A program made the position numbers and the translations under genes. Below are positions 1 to 12,220 of a stretch of 25,000 bases of DNA, in pieces (the first letter of the stretch is position 1; each line of letters begins with the position of its first letter). The stretch is from Hirudo medicinalis (taxonomy: Eukaryota > Annelida > Clitellata > Hirudinida > Hirudinidae): NCBI GenBank assembly GCA_011800805.1, contig MPNW01001448.1, positions 1-25,000 of the forward strand, read 5' to 3'. Below the pieces are notes generated by a model, which saw only the letters and a list, made by a program, of their open reading frames with translations, was not told where the DNA came from and ran no database searches.

Positions 1-446
1 AATTAATAATATATAATTTATAATTATAATAATAAGTAATTATAAATATTTAATGTAATGTAAAATAATTATTTATTTATTTATTTATTTATTTTTCTAG
101 CCATGATTTTGCGTAAGCTTTATAAACACAAATCCATTAAAGCGCCAAACCGTTAATAGTTAACCATGACGTCATCATTGAGACGTCCGTGCTTGAAAAT
201 TTGAATTTTACCCGACCAATCAGAATCGTCGCCCTACCTGTCCGGGCTTTCGTGTCTCCCCCTTGACCTGGTTTTCAAGGTCTACCTATAATTAGCTCTG
301 GTAGGCGATGATGATTAGTAGTGCCACATTGTAACAAAAGACCTTTACCTGTATTTCCAGCGGAACACACCTGGATCGATATTGTCCTAGCGCCGGCGCC
401 TTTCCTGTTTCTTTGAGTCAGCGTGCTTATGTGTGGCTGCACTTCT
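1..446. other. AT-rich left flank, no gene seen
   Basis: No gene is supported here. The first 100 bases are very AT-rich and include an (ATTT)n run at about 68-95. From 120 to 446 the composition is mixed, with no convincing reading frame, tRNA or splice pattern. Confidence 0.6.
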
Positions 447-770
447 AATTGTATGTTTGCTCCTATTTGTATGTGTGCTTCCATTTGTATGTGTGCTCCT
501 ATTTGTGTGTGTGCTTCCATTTGTATGTGTGCTTTTATTTGTATGTGTGCTTTCATTTGTATGTGTGCTTTCATTTGTATGTGTGCTTTCATTTGTATGT
601 GTGCTCCTATTTGTATGTGTGCTTTCATTTGTATGTGTGCTTTTATTTGTATGTGTGCTTTCGTTTGTATGTGTGCTTTCATTTGTATGTGTGCTCCTAT
701 TTGTATGTGTGCTTTCATTTGTATGTGTGCTTTCATTTGTATGTGTGCTCCTATTTGTACGCATGCTTTA
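447..770. repeat. 18-bp minisatellite, 18 units
   Basis: Eighteen units of exactly 18 bp start at 447, 465, 483 and so on to 753. The consensus on the + strand is atttgtatgtgtgctttc. Variation is concentrated at the unit end, where gctcct (for example at 447, 483, 591, 681 and 735), gcttcc, gctttc and gctttt alternate. The unit is a multiple of three and lacks stop codons in several frames, so long hexapeptide-repeat reading frames appear on both strands. I regard those frames as by-products of the repeat. Confidence 0.95.
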
Positions 771-970
771 AATTGTCTGTTGGTCTGCTTGTTCTTCCCA
801 GTATTACGTACGCTTGATGTAATTTGTAATTAGAAGGTAATTAATAATTTACGTGTGTCATATTTTGTCGAGTTGTTCTCAGCCTTCTCTCGTGAGGAAC
901 TTTCTCAAGTTTGGTTTACCGTAGAACATCGTGGTTTGGTTTGCATTGACGTGTTCGTAAATACTAGAAA
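771..970. other. Unannotated spacer
   Basis: Short AT-rich spacer between two repeat arrays. I see no gene or recognisable signal in it. Confidence 0.5.
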
Positions 971-1148
971 TTAATAATAATAATAATAATAATAATAACA
1001 TATTATATGATTATAATTTGTGTTCTTATTTTTATTATTAAGTGTGATTACGGTTTTTACTAGAAAATAATAATAATAATTATAATAATATATTATATGA
1101 TTATAACTTGTGTTCTTATTTTTATTATTAAGTTTGATTTCGGTTTTT
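971..1148. repeat. Two-copy tandem duplication of about 90 bp
   Basis: A segment with an (AAT)n stretch, then tattatatgattataa, then a T-rich part ending cggttttt, occurs at 1001-1058 and again at 1091-1148 with only about three differences. The left parts (971-1000 and 1066-1090) differ mainly in the number of AAT triplets. An actagaaa marker precedes each copy (963 and 1059). Confidence 0.9.
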
Positions 1149-2849
1149 ATGTAATATTTTCTAATTGATATTTTCATCTTGGCTGTGAAGCATTCAAAAT
1201 GTCACTACTAAAAGAATCACAGTGCCATCCTGCTCGTAAATGTCTCCCTTGTTGTATGTCTTCTTGTATCTTTGAACACCCCTCTTGTATCATCAAAAGG
1301 ATTCTGTCGCGAGTCACTTTTTGAAATCGACTGCGAGCATAATCGCCGCACGAAATAAACACAACAACAACAAATATGACAACAAAAATAGTAAAACTAA
1401 AAAAAAATCCTTGTTCTAGCGATCTGAGAATGATTAATTTTAAGCTTCAGACGCTGCCTTCTCACACGAATCGTTGAGAACTCCATTCCCACAAAGAAGC
1501 ACTTCTTTTTCTTTTTTGATGGTTCTTCAATCGAAAGCTTAATGAAGTCGAATCAACATTCTCAGCCGACTATCGTGGCCTGGTAGAGATGGCAAGACAG
1601 CGTACTAATCAGGGGTTTTTTATTTAAGAAGTTTTGTGGTTGTAAATTTCGCTCATCCTTGTCAAAATTAGGTGACAAAGTGGGGTTTTTTAAGCTCCAT
1701 AGTCTCGTGCTTTAACATCGGAAGATTCAGGGGTCGATTCGGTCGATTTGGGTCCCTCCCCAAATGATGCTAGGGGGACAAACACCTCCCTGTCTACCTC
1801 ACAAATCCTGGTGTTAAGGCGACGAATGCAACATTAAAGAGTCAGACGTAATTCCTTGTTCACACATGACTTCTAATCAGCCGAGCCAGATAATCGATTG
1901 AATAACAAGACTGATGAGAAAAAAGTAAACTGATGTAACAATAGGCTGTAAATGGTAATAAATACTGACAAGAACAATTATGATAATTACAATTTATTAC
2001 ACTCGGATGCGTCAAAATATTTCCAAAGGCGTTGTTCTGGACATTGTAAATTAGTTAATGTAAGTAGTTAAGTTCAAGACATCGTTTGCCATGGTTTGCT
2101 CTTCCTCTTATCCGGCCAACCGTACCCAAGTATGGAGAATAATCTGAATTATGCAAATCATTAATTTTCTATTTGTGCACTTCGAAATGCCAATCGGGGC
2201 TAATTAATTCGTGAAGTGAATTTCGAATTTAAAACAGACATCGGACATATTCAAAATGGCATTCGTGCTCGCGCTGTTGCGTCACACGTCGATGTCAGCG
2301 CAACCTGTACGGACTTGATAATAGATCAGGCTCTGGCTTTTCCAGTAGTTACAGTCTTCGATTAGTGACTTGAAGTGACTGACTGACAAATTGAAGTGTC
2401 ACCGAAGACTTATTTTTGTGTTTTCCTCGATTCTCTGAGTTCCGTTCTGAGTACAGTTTGAGCCGGCTCTCGTCAGTGTTTAGAAGGTTTTTTGGATCTC
2501 TTAGCGGGAGTGTTGATTTTGAATCGATGATGGATACGTCTTTGAAACGTTTGTAAATTTTGGATTTTGTTTTGTTCATCTCTTGTTTGATGTTTTTAAA
2601 GAATTTCATTAGTTAATCTGTTAATCTTAATTCGCGTTGCATGAAGTTAATTGAGATGCGTTCGACAGATATGATATTTGCGAGAATATGTCCACTTATT
2701 TTAGCTCTGCCTTCTGAAACCTATGTCTAGACAAATGTTACATTTCACATTGTTGTGACCTTATACTTTAAACTATGAAGGTAAACATGATTAATCACAA
2801 ATTGCTTACAAAAACCAAATTTATTTTTAAAAAAGGTCAAAGCTGGATC
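1149..2849. other. Upstream flank of the protocadherin; no gene identified
   Basis: No exon, RNA gene or core promoter could be supported. Two small minus-strand frames, 1174-1362 (62 codons) and 2349-2609 (86 codons, lysine/serine-rich), show no domain I recognise and are probably chance. The protocadherin promoter and any 5'UTR exon should lie here or further left. The stretch 2260-2300 is locally less AT-rich and contains a gcgtcaca element, but nothing marks a start site. Confidence 0.45.
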
Positions 2850-3107
2850 ATGGACTTGAGAATAATCCTGATCGGCATCCTCATCTGCATGGCTCGTTCG
2901 GCATCGACCAAAATCCAAGTAGAAGTCGAAGAAGAACTTCCCCCGGGTAGTTTCATCACGATCCTTTCTGATCATCCCGAGGTTACAGGGAGCATGAGGC
3001 GGGAAGACTTGCAAATCTTGACCTACCTGATGGTAGAAGAGGAAAAGAAACACTCTGTCAATTCGTCGCATTACATCAGTGTCGAAAAGTCGAACGGTTC
3101 CGTCATG
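2850..3107 (+). CDS. Protocadherin exon 1: signal peptide and first half of EC1
   Basis: Encodes residues 1-86. I chose the ATG at 2850 because it has A at -3 and G at +4 and places a clean hydrophobic signal sequence ([19 protein letters not shown]) at the N terminus. An in-frame ATG at 2775 would bury that signal behind 25 basic residues. The mature chain opens with [15 protein letters not shown], the usual start of protocadherin EC1. The donor gtaagt is at 3108-3113, at a codon boundary (phase 0). Confidence 0.85.
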
Positions 3108-6100
3108 GTAAGTGAGCTTCTTTGTGTATTATGTATTTAGCCGATATTTTGAGTGCCTTATGTATCCGAATGGGATGTGAAGGCACTTTTTAATCGATCT
3201 ACCATTTATATAGCGCCCCTACCCGAGGGCGCTCCCTGACGGTTCGGGCTGGTTTTCGAACACGACACGTTACGACTGTTGCTATTACGACCCCACGCAG
3301 GAACGCAACCCATTCGGCCAACCTGCATGCCAATTTGTGTGGTTTCTCTTTTTTACCAACCTGGTAGTTATTTTGTTAATGTTAAATATTGAATTTGTGG
3401 GGCATGGTTCGTTAAGCTCCTTTATGTTCAACATCAAGGACGGCTGTTTATGATAAAAAATTTTTTTAAATGAATGAATATCAACAACATGTTATCACAA
3501 TAACTTCAAGAACTCAATTCTATCTCTGCCTTCTCTCAGGTTAAAAACAAACTGGACAGAGAAGTCATTTGCCCGGACAATCCGGAGACTTGCATATTGT
3601 CGTGCTCTGTCTTAATTACTCCCGTCTACTTTCGACTGATCACTCTGGAGATTGTGATCAAAGACATAAATGACCAGCCTCCAGTCTTTCCTGTTCCAAC
3701 GGTCTTCCTGAACATGTCGGAACACGTGCCAGTCAATACCAAGTTCCAGCTGCCCTTAGCCTCTGATAAGGATACCGTCGTGTTTGGAGTGAAAAACTAT
3801 TCAATCTCTCCCATACCTGGCCTAGAGGGCTCGGATTACGTGGCCAAAAAGTTTGCCATAGCTCAAAGATTTAAAAGTCTGGAACTCGTCGTCAGAGAGA
3901 GTTTGAATCTGAATCAAGATCGGGCACTGAATCCGGATCAGACCTACTCCTTCCATGTCGTGGCGACAGACAAAGGTAATCCACCTTTGCAGGGTCAGAT
4001 GGAGGTCAAAGTTCACATCCTCGGTGAAAATAACAATGATCCCGTCTTTGACAAGACGTTTTATGAGGCGAGCGTGAGCGAAGATGCAGAAGTGGGCGCC
4101 GTCGTTCTGACAGTTTCGGCAACGGACTTTGACAAGGGAGCCAATGGGAAAGTGTTTTACAGTCTCTTGGACAACAACATGAACTTTGCCATCAATGAAA
4201 ATAATGGCTCGATAAGTCTCAGGTCTAAACTCGACCGAGAGGAAACGTCGAGATATGAACTTGTGGTGGAGGCCAGAGATGGTGGCGTGCCCTCGAGGAC
4301 GGCCACGGCTACCGTCAGCGTAGCGGTGCAAGACATAAATGACAACAGGCCAAAGATATCCTTCATCTATTTGGACAAGGAGGGTCTCTGGGAGAATTCG
4401 AGACCTCCCGTGCCAGTCGTCCTGGTGAGCGTGGCCGACGGCGACGACGATTTGAATGGCTACGTCAAATGCCAGCTGAACGAGGGGAGTGAGTTCTTCG
4501 GCATTTCCAGGGAGCCTAACTCTCCCGAGAAGTCCTTGTCTTTCAGTAACTTGCAGCGGTTCTTTATCTCTTCCACTTCGGTATTGGATTCGGAACTGAT
4601 GAGGTCGATAGACATTACTCTCGTTTGTCACGACAGCCCCATGGATGGCAAGAGCCTCGTCTCCTCCGTCGTCATTCCTGTCAAAGTTCTCGACATCAAC
4701 GACAACTCTCCCACTTTTAGCAGCGGCACCTACAACATGTTGATCTTGGAAAATGCAGGAGCGGGAACGACCGTGGGCAAGGTCTTTGCCTCAGACCTCG
4801 ATGCAGGACCGAACGCAGAAGTGACTTACAAACTATTGAACGACTCTATTGATCTCTTCGCCATAGATCCTTTGACTGGAGAAATCAAATCCAGGCAAGC
4901 ATTTGATCGTGAGGCGGTGCCTTCTTATGAGTTGAAGGTCATGGCCTCAGATGGTGGCAGCCCTTCCAGGAGCAGCACTGCCTTGGTATATGTGAAGGTT
5001 CTCGATGTCGATGACAATTTGCCTTTGTTCGACCAGACCGAATACGTTTTTTCAATTCCAAACTTCTCCACACCTGATGCCATGGTCAGGGCCACGGACC
5101 CCGATGAGGGGGACAATGCGATCATTGAGTTCAGGATTGTAAAAGATCCGACAGAATGCTCGGAGATTTACATAGACTCCGGTACTGGTAGACTGTACAC
5201 TAACCAAAGGGTCGACGCCAAAAGGTGCAAGGTGCACAAATTTCATGTGGAGGCAAAGAATCCAAACTCTGACAAAACATCCTCTGTCCCGGTCACGGTT
5301 TTTGTGAAGGAACCCTCGGACGTGGAGCCCGTCTTCGCTTTTCCCAGAGAGCCTAACAATGACTCAGTGGTGCTGAGATATCCGGTCTATGAAGGCCAGG
5401 AAGTTGCAAAACTTTCCATGGCGAGTGGCATGCCTGCAGTGACTTATGCTCTCCTGAAAACCACTTACAATTCTGGAAGAGATCCAGACATCTTGATCTC
5501 AAAGCAGCCAGAATGCTTGAGTAGGATGTTCAATGTCGACTCGCTAACTGGCTCCATCACTCTTGACCCGAGGTGCCTGGAAGACCTTAAGCTCATGCAG
5601 AACTCGACCTTCGAACTCAGGGTAAGAGCGGCCATCGCGAAGATGCCCTTCCTGAGAGCGGAATCGACCCTGAAATTGTCCTTTACCGATCTTCCCTCCA
5701 AAACTTTCAACCTAGCATCCCTAGGTTCGAATCCCAACTTTGTCATCATACTGGCCATCGTCGCTTCGACGGTACTCCTGGTGGTCACCCTTTCCTCCAT
5801 CATCATCTGCCTGGTTTTAAGGTCGAGAAGGCAGAAGGGCAAGGGCTCGGACATCAAGTACAAGATGTGCTGCAAGGTCAGTCCCCCTGTCACCACGATA
5901 ACCATGGAGGGGAAGCAAGGAGGCGGAACGAAGGATCAAGTCGCCAATGGACTTCTTGAGGTGAGTGATCGACTTATTTTTTTAATAATTAATCACTTGA
6001 CTAAGCGGATGGCAAAAGTATTAATAATATTAATAGTAATTAAAATATTATAAGTAATATTAATTAAACTATTATGAATAATATTAATTACATTAATAAT

Positions 6101-7029
6101 TATAATAATTAATTAATTGACGAAAAATTTGAAAAATTGTACGTAGCGCGGATAGAAGTGTGAAGATGGCTTCAGTTTTATGATATTCAAGGTTTTTAAT
6201 TGTAATTATTTGCCTACACCGGGTGCCCTGTTTATTCTCTTTATGGGGGGAGGAGATAGAGGGGAGAGAGAGAGGAGGGGGAGAGAGAGAAGGGGGTGGC
6301 ATTCCCATGAATGCCATGAAGGCATCTTCATTGTTTACAGAGACAACAGAATTCAATTAGAACTTTCTAATTTATTGTGATTAGCTTCCGAGTAACCATT
6401 GGTAACGCGCGACGCCAGTCAGTTATCTGCAGAGATGAATTGCCTATCTATGGTCTCATTATCACATTATATCACATGTGATTGATGTGATTAACGATTC
6501 TGCTGTTTGGAGGTGCAGTGAATGGATGCACCCTTTGTTTACGATCCATTCATCATCGTCACCAGCACCGTTATCATCGTCTGGCTATTATCACTCGTGA
6601 TGCTGTCATCATCCTCATCGTCATCGTCATCACCATCATATTTCGCACTACCACCACCATCATCATCGTCGTCATCATCATCATCATCATCACCGTCATT
6701 ATGTTCGCTATCATTGACACTGCAACTATAATCATCAGTGTCACCTTTGCCATCATCATCATCATCATCATCGTCGTCGTCGTCGTCGTCGTCGTTTGCC
6801 TTATTGAATCAATGAGCAGATGAGTCTTGCAGCCAACTGGAGATCTTATCCCTAACCACGGATAGGCTCAGATGTTGGATCGAGTGTCAGACACGGTTCA
6901 GTGATTGAAATCGCTCGTCCGTGACGTTCGTTCGGCTCTCCAGTCTCTTGTTTTCCATCCCTCCATCGCTGCTTAGCACGATGAAATCCGAGTGGATGAC
7001 GGTGTTGACGATGATGATGATGATGGTGA

Positions 7030-7063
<34 letters not shown>

Positions 7064-7271
7064 GGTGGTGGTGGTGGTCTGTAATCATGTAATTAACTAA
7101 GTATGCAAAACGAAAGTCTCATGAGCGTCACCGTAAGCAGGTTTACTTAACTATGTTACATAATCTTTCTAAATTTAAATTATTTTTCCAGTAATAATTT
7201 ATTTAAATTAATTTAAAAAAGTATTACTCGTCAAAATCATATAATATAATGATAGTGATAATGATAACGAT

Positions 7272-7305
<34 letters not shown>

Positions 7306-7665
7306 TCATAATATTATTATATAATAATTCTAGGACCATACATCATTCCCCAAACCACGTTTAGAATTATAGATTTATTATTAATATCAACGACCTTCCT
7401 TACATAATTTCATAAGCGGCGTTGAACTCTGACCTGGGCAGGTCAGTGGGGCGTGAACCATTCGCCGGACAAGATGGTCACATGATTTGATCCCAGGAGA
7501 GCCCGGTGACGCTTGAGTGGTTTGCTAATTGGAAATTGATGGAGAAGGAGAATGAATGCCATCTTTGTGGATGGATGATAAGGCTCTTTGTAGCTGGCTG
7601 CTGATTGTGACTTTGATGATGATGATGATAATGATGGAATAATAATAATAATAAAAATGATGATG

Positions 7666-7699
<34 letters not shown>

Positions 7700-8045
7700 T
7701 GATAATGGTATTAATAATAATGATAAATAATAATAATGATAAATAATAATAATAATAATAATAACAATATAATAATAGTAATACTAATGATAATATTGAT
7801 AATAATAATAATAATAATAAATAATAATAATATTATTAATAATGCCTTGAAGATTGTGTCGTCATCATTGCATTGTAATGAAGCAATATTAATGTAATAT
7901 TACTATGTTGCTTTATATATATATACATATAAGTCTTGAAACTGGTTTTTGTCAAGCAATAATATTATTATTATTATTATTATTATATAAATTATATAAT
8001 AATTATTAACACTACATGACGTTAGATCTCCTTGAAGGTATTGTT

Positions 8046-8108
<63 letters not shown>

Positions 8109-8353
8109 GTTACTGTTGTTGTTATTATTATTGTTATTATTATTATTATTATTATTGTTACTGTTGTTGTTATTATTATTGTTATTAGCAAATATCTTCA
8201 GTCGTCCATTTGTTGTAATTGGAAGACAAACAGGAAATCAATGTCAAGTGCCTGAATGTTGAGAGTTTGTTGAACGTCTACCTTTATTTGTTGCCTACCT
8301 GTGATTACTCATCACCTTGAGTGGTTTAGTGCATGCAAGGATTTCACCACCAC

Positions 8354-8392
<39 letters not shown>

Positions 8393-11300
8393 AGACATCA
8401 TTATCATCATCATCATCATCATCCTGCTCTAATTATCGGATCGTCGGCAAATGATCTGCCGACTGGAAGGAGAGATCACAACAAATTGGTCTTAATTCGC
8501 TCTCCATGTGTGCTGGTAACCGATTAAAACTTTAATGGAATGGATGGATGGAAAGAATATATGGATGGATGGATGGATGGATGGATGGATGGATGGATGG
8601 ATTTAAGAAGAAGTATACAATATACTATGTGTGATTGTTTACGGCCGAGTTGGAGAAGAAGCAANTGGATGGATGGATGGATGGATGGATGGATGGATGG
8701 ATGGATGGATGGATGGATGGATGGATGGATGGATGGATGGATGGATGGATGGATGGATGGATGGATGGATGGATGGATGGATGGATGTATGGATGGATGT
8801 GTGGAATGAATGAATGATTGAATGTACGGATGGATGGGTGGGTGGAGAAGTGAGATTCGGTATTAAATTGTCTTGTTACACTAAAGAGGAGCTTACAGTG
8901 TTGTTACTATTGCCAGTTAGCAATTGCTTTTATCTATGCTCAGACTTTCTCATGGCCGATCCTGAAAAGAGCAGAGACTGAGTGAGCGAATGAGTGACTA
9001 AGTTGGTTTATGTATGAGTGTGTGTGTGAGTGAGTGAGTGAGTGAGTGAGTGAGTGAGTGAGTGAGTGAGTGAGTGAGTGGACGAATGGCCCTGGCCATT
9101 GGATGGATCGATGGATTTGAGAAACGAGCTGAAACGAAATATGTCATTTGCGGACAACTTTGAACTCATCCTTCCTTGCCTAAGGGCTGCCAACGCCTTG
9201 AGGATGTTGTTGCTGTGCATTGGCGATGAATTGATGGATGCATGAATGGATGGATGGACGTCTGGATGAGTGGAACTTTTTGGGCAAGTGGCACTTTTCG
9301 TCTCTGGCGCATCACTTTCCAGTAATGGCCTTGACGGCCCTTGCTTCCCCCTGAGGCTAATATTGAGAATTTTCCAAAGTGTTTCGGTTATTAAGAGTTT
9401 CTAAAACCTTTCTAGCTATTGATTGGTTGATTGATCTAGGAGCTGATTGATTGGTTGATTGGTTTGTGTTGATGGTTGTTGTAGCACTTTGATCACACAC
9501 ACACACATACACACGCACGCACGCACACACAGATGCACACTTTTCTGAAGAGTACCTGATGATGTGATTATGTGAAGGATGTCAGCTGTACTGGCTTTGA
9601 ACTGAATCTCCAGTACTTTGGAGCTATGACTTTGAATGGTTACACGATGGTGATTGAATTGTTAGTGATTGAATCGTTAGTGATTGAATTGTTAGTGATT
9701 GAATGATTGACCTATCGACTGATTGAAGGGAATATTGATTGAACAGCCAGATGCAGTTGATGCGCTCTGATGGTTGGTTCATCATCTGATGAACCCTTCT
9801 TCATGAAGGGCCTACTAATGATTGGCTTGAGAATGGGTCGGATTACTCTGTTGTTGGAAAAGCATCAACCGAGTGTGATAATGATGACGACGACTTCCTA
9901 TGATGGTGATGATGATGATGATGATGATGACGACGATGACGGTGATGGTAATGATGATGACGATGGTGATGGTGGTGGTGGTGATGGTAACGGTGGTGAA
10001 CTGGTGATCAATATGGTATTGATGACGATGGCGGAGTCATCGGTGGTGGTGCTGATGATGATGATGGAAAGATTATATTTGAACTTCTTCACGATGGCCC
10101 CGTCAAACTTTCTGAGAGTGGAAATTCAATCCTCGCAAGAAGTGGGCGCTACATCAATTGACGCCTGACAAGTGTGTGGACGATATGAATTTTGTGCCTC
10201 GGCGAGCAGACGAGAGTTATGTGCGACCCTCCCCTCTTTCTGAGATGATGATGATGATGATTGTGATGATGATGGTGATGGTGATGATGATAAGGGGGGG
10301 ATTATGATTATAACGATGACGATGACGACTTATTTTGCGCGTCATGTAAGTTGTAAAATAAGCAATCAAAAAATTCTATTATTAATTTTGTGTGATCATT
10401 CTACCCCTACGAATTTATTGCTCTAAAAGGACTTTAAAGATTATCAGACGTGTGACTGACTGAGTGAGTGAGTGATCCACCACCCCCTGGCTAAAAACAT
10501 GGGTGAGTGGACTACCCCCCATCACTCGCCCCTCAACTCACCCCCACAAAAAACGTTTCGATAACTTTTCGAGTCACGTTACCTCGCCCTTCTTTAAATC
10601 ACTCCGATTGCAAGAAACATTCCTAAAGAATAATCCCATCATTCACTTTTTATTGAAACTGAATTCTGTATTTATACAAACTAAACTTTGGCACGACTCC
10701 AGGTTTTTGATTGGCAACATTGGCAATCTCCTCCCATTTCTCGTCGTCGTCGTCATCATCATCCTCATCGTCATCGTCATCATCCTCATCATCCTCATCA
10801 TCACCGTCATCATCATCATCATCATCAACTCCTGGTCAAATCATAAACTAAAGTTCATGCCAAGACTCTCCCGTGAGATCGCTTATTCCTTGACCTTTGG
10901 CGTGCGTGAACTTTGACCCGTTGAACTCATTTCGGGCTACTCTTGAGGTGAATGGAGCGCTCGACGTAGAGAAACCATTTAGCGCTGACATTTGTCGGTC
11001 TGAAATTGATCCTGCCCAAACAATCGATCAGCCTATTAGCCGCTCGGTGGCCCGAATCATTATAACGACTAATTGATTGAATTGATTGTATTCGACTAGC
11101 TAACTAGTGGTTATGTCCTGGAGTTATTAGCTAATAGGTTAGTGTTTATCGCTGAAAGTCCATAATTGCCATGGCTGGCTGGCTGGCTGGCTTGATATCT
11201 GAAAAATAAAACTTTACAAGATAACACAGAGATCGCTTAAAAGTGAATCTAGATTCTCACGGGGCTACATAAGTGGATGTTATTACTATTATCATAATTA

Positions 11301-11840
11301 TTGTAATTATTTATTTATTATATAGTTAATTTATTATTATAGTTGGGTAGTTATCCTAACAACCAATCCATCTCTTCCACAGGCAAAATTCCAGCATGGC
11401 AATTCCTCAAGTGCCTCCACACTGTACGAGAAGGACAGCCAAAGTTCAGACAGCGGCAGAGGCCCTAGCGAAAGTGATTTCCAGCCAATCAGCAACATCC
11501 TCGCCAGACGTCCTAACCTTCCCCTCGTGGGATTGGCTACCCTGGGCCCAGTGCCCCTCAAGTCCTCCCAGGAGCCCCTCGGCGAGCAGGTCTTGTATTC
11601 AGGCAATCAGTATCCAGGTAAATTGTTTTTCCCTCGAGTTTCGATTTAGTTTTTTGTTTGTTAATTGCTTTTAAATCTACAGAGCAGCATTCATTAAGTA
11701 GTCGTGATGATGGTGATGATGATGATGATGGTGGTTGTGATGATGATGATGGTAGTGGTCATGATGATGATGATTAGGTAATGACAATGAAGGAGTCTGC
11801 TATCAGTGATCGTGCAAGTCTTGAATCTCAGATGTGGACC

Positions 11841-11875
<35 letters not shown>

Positions 11876-12164
11876 CAAGCCTCAGAATCATCATCATCAT
11901 CATCGTCGTCGTCATCATCATCATCATCGTCATCATCATCAGGATGATTTCAAAGAATGATTTTTTGCCCTTTGTTGTCGTTTACATTTAAATAAAAATG
12001 TTTCCAAGAATGTAAGACGTTTGTAACTGCTCGACTCAACACGAGCAACAACAGTTTGCAAGGAGAACAAACAGTCTGTAGGGAGTTATTTTTTAGGCCA
12101 GTTGTTGGAGCAGTTGTTGTTTTTGTTATTATTATTATTATTGTTGTTGTTAATATTATCATTA

Positions 12165-12220
<56 letters not shown>

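Larger units (their letters stand above)
5961..11382 (+). other. Intron 2 (5422 bp), microsatellite-rich
   Basis: Donor gtgagt, acceptor tccatctcttccacag ending at 11382. If retained, the frame continues for 30 hydrophobic codons and stops at 6051-6053. Apart from the arrays listed separately, it holds unassigned islands (about 6330-6540, 6800-7000, 7330-7610, 8190-8340, 9100-9490, 10330-10740, 10830-11380). I see no exon, RNA gene or transposon in these. 10907-10919 is a nuclear-receptor-like site. Confidence 0.85.

Noticed and set aside
275..764. Hexapeptide-repeat proteins on both strands across the 18-bp minisatellite
   Set aside because: The unit length is a multiple of three and stop-free in several frames, so overlapping frames on both strands are expected by construction.
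2349..2609. 86-codon Lys/Ser-rich minus-strand frame just upstream of exon 1, possibly a divergent gene
   Set aside because: AT-rich composition explains it; no domain or conserved start signal seen.
3822..4631. 269-codon minus-strand frame inside protocadherin exon 2
   Set aside because: It lies wholly antisense to a well-supported cadherin-coding exon and shows no domain of its own.
6852..7088. Poly-His frame followed by ordinary residues
   Set aside because: The His run is a translated triplet array, and the remainder has no recognisable domain, splice site or start context.
8016..8262. Poly-Ile / poly-Leu frames over the triplet arrays (also at 12056-12551 and 13374-13829)
   Set aside because: Direct translations of (ATT)n and (TTA)n repeats; no flanking coding sequence.
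8540..8817. WMDG repeat protein across the GGAT array
   Set aside because: A translation of the tetranucleotide array crossing an N; open in three frames.
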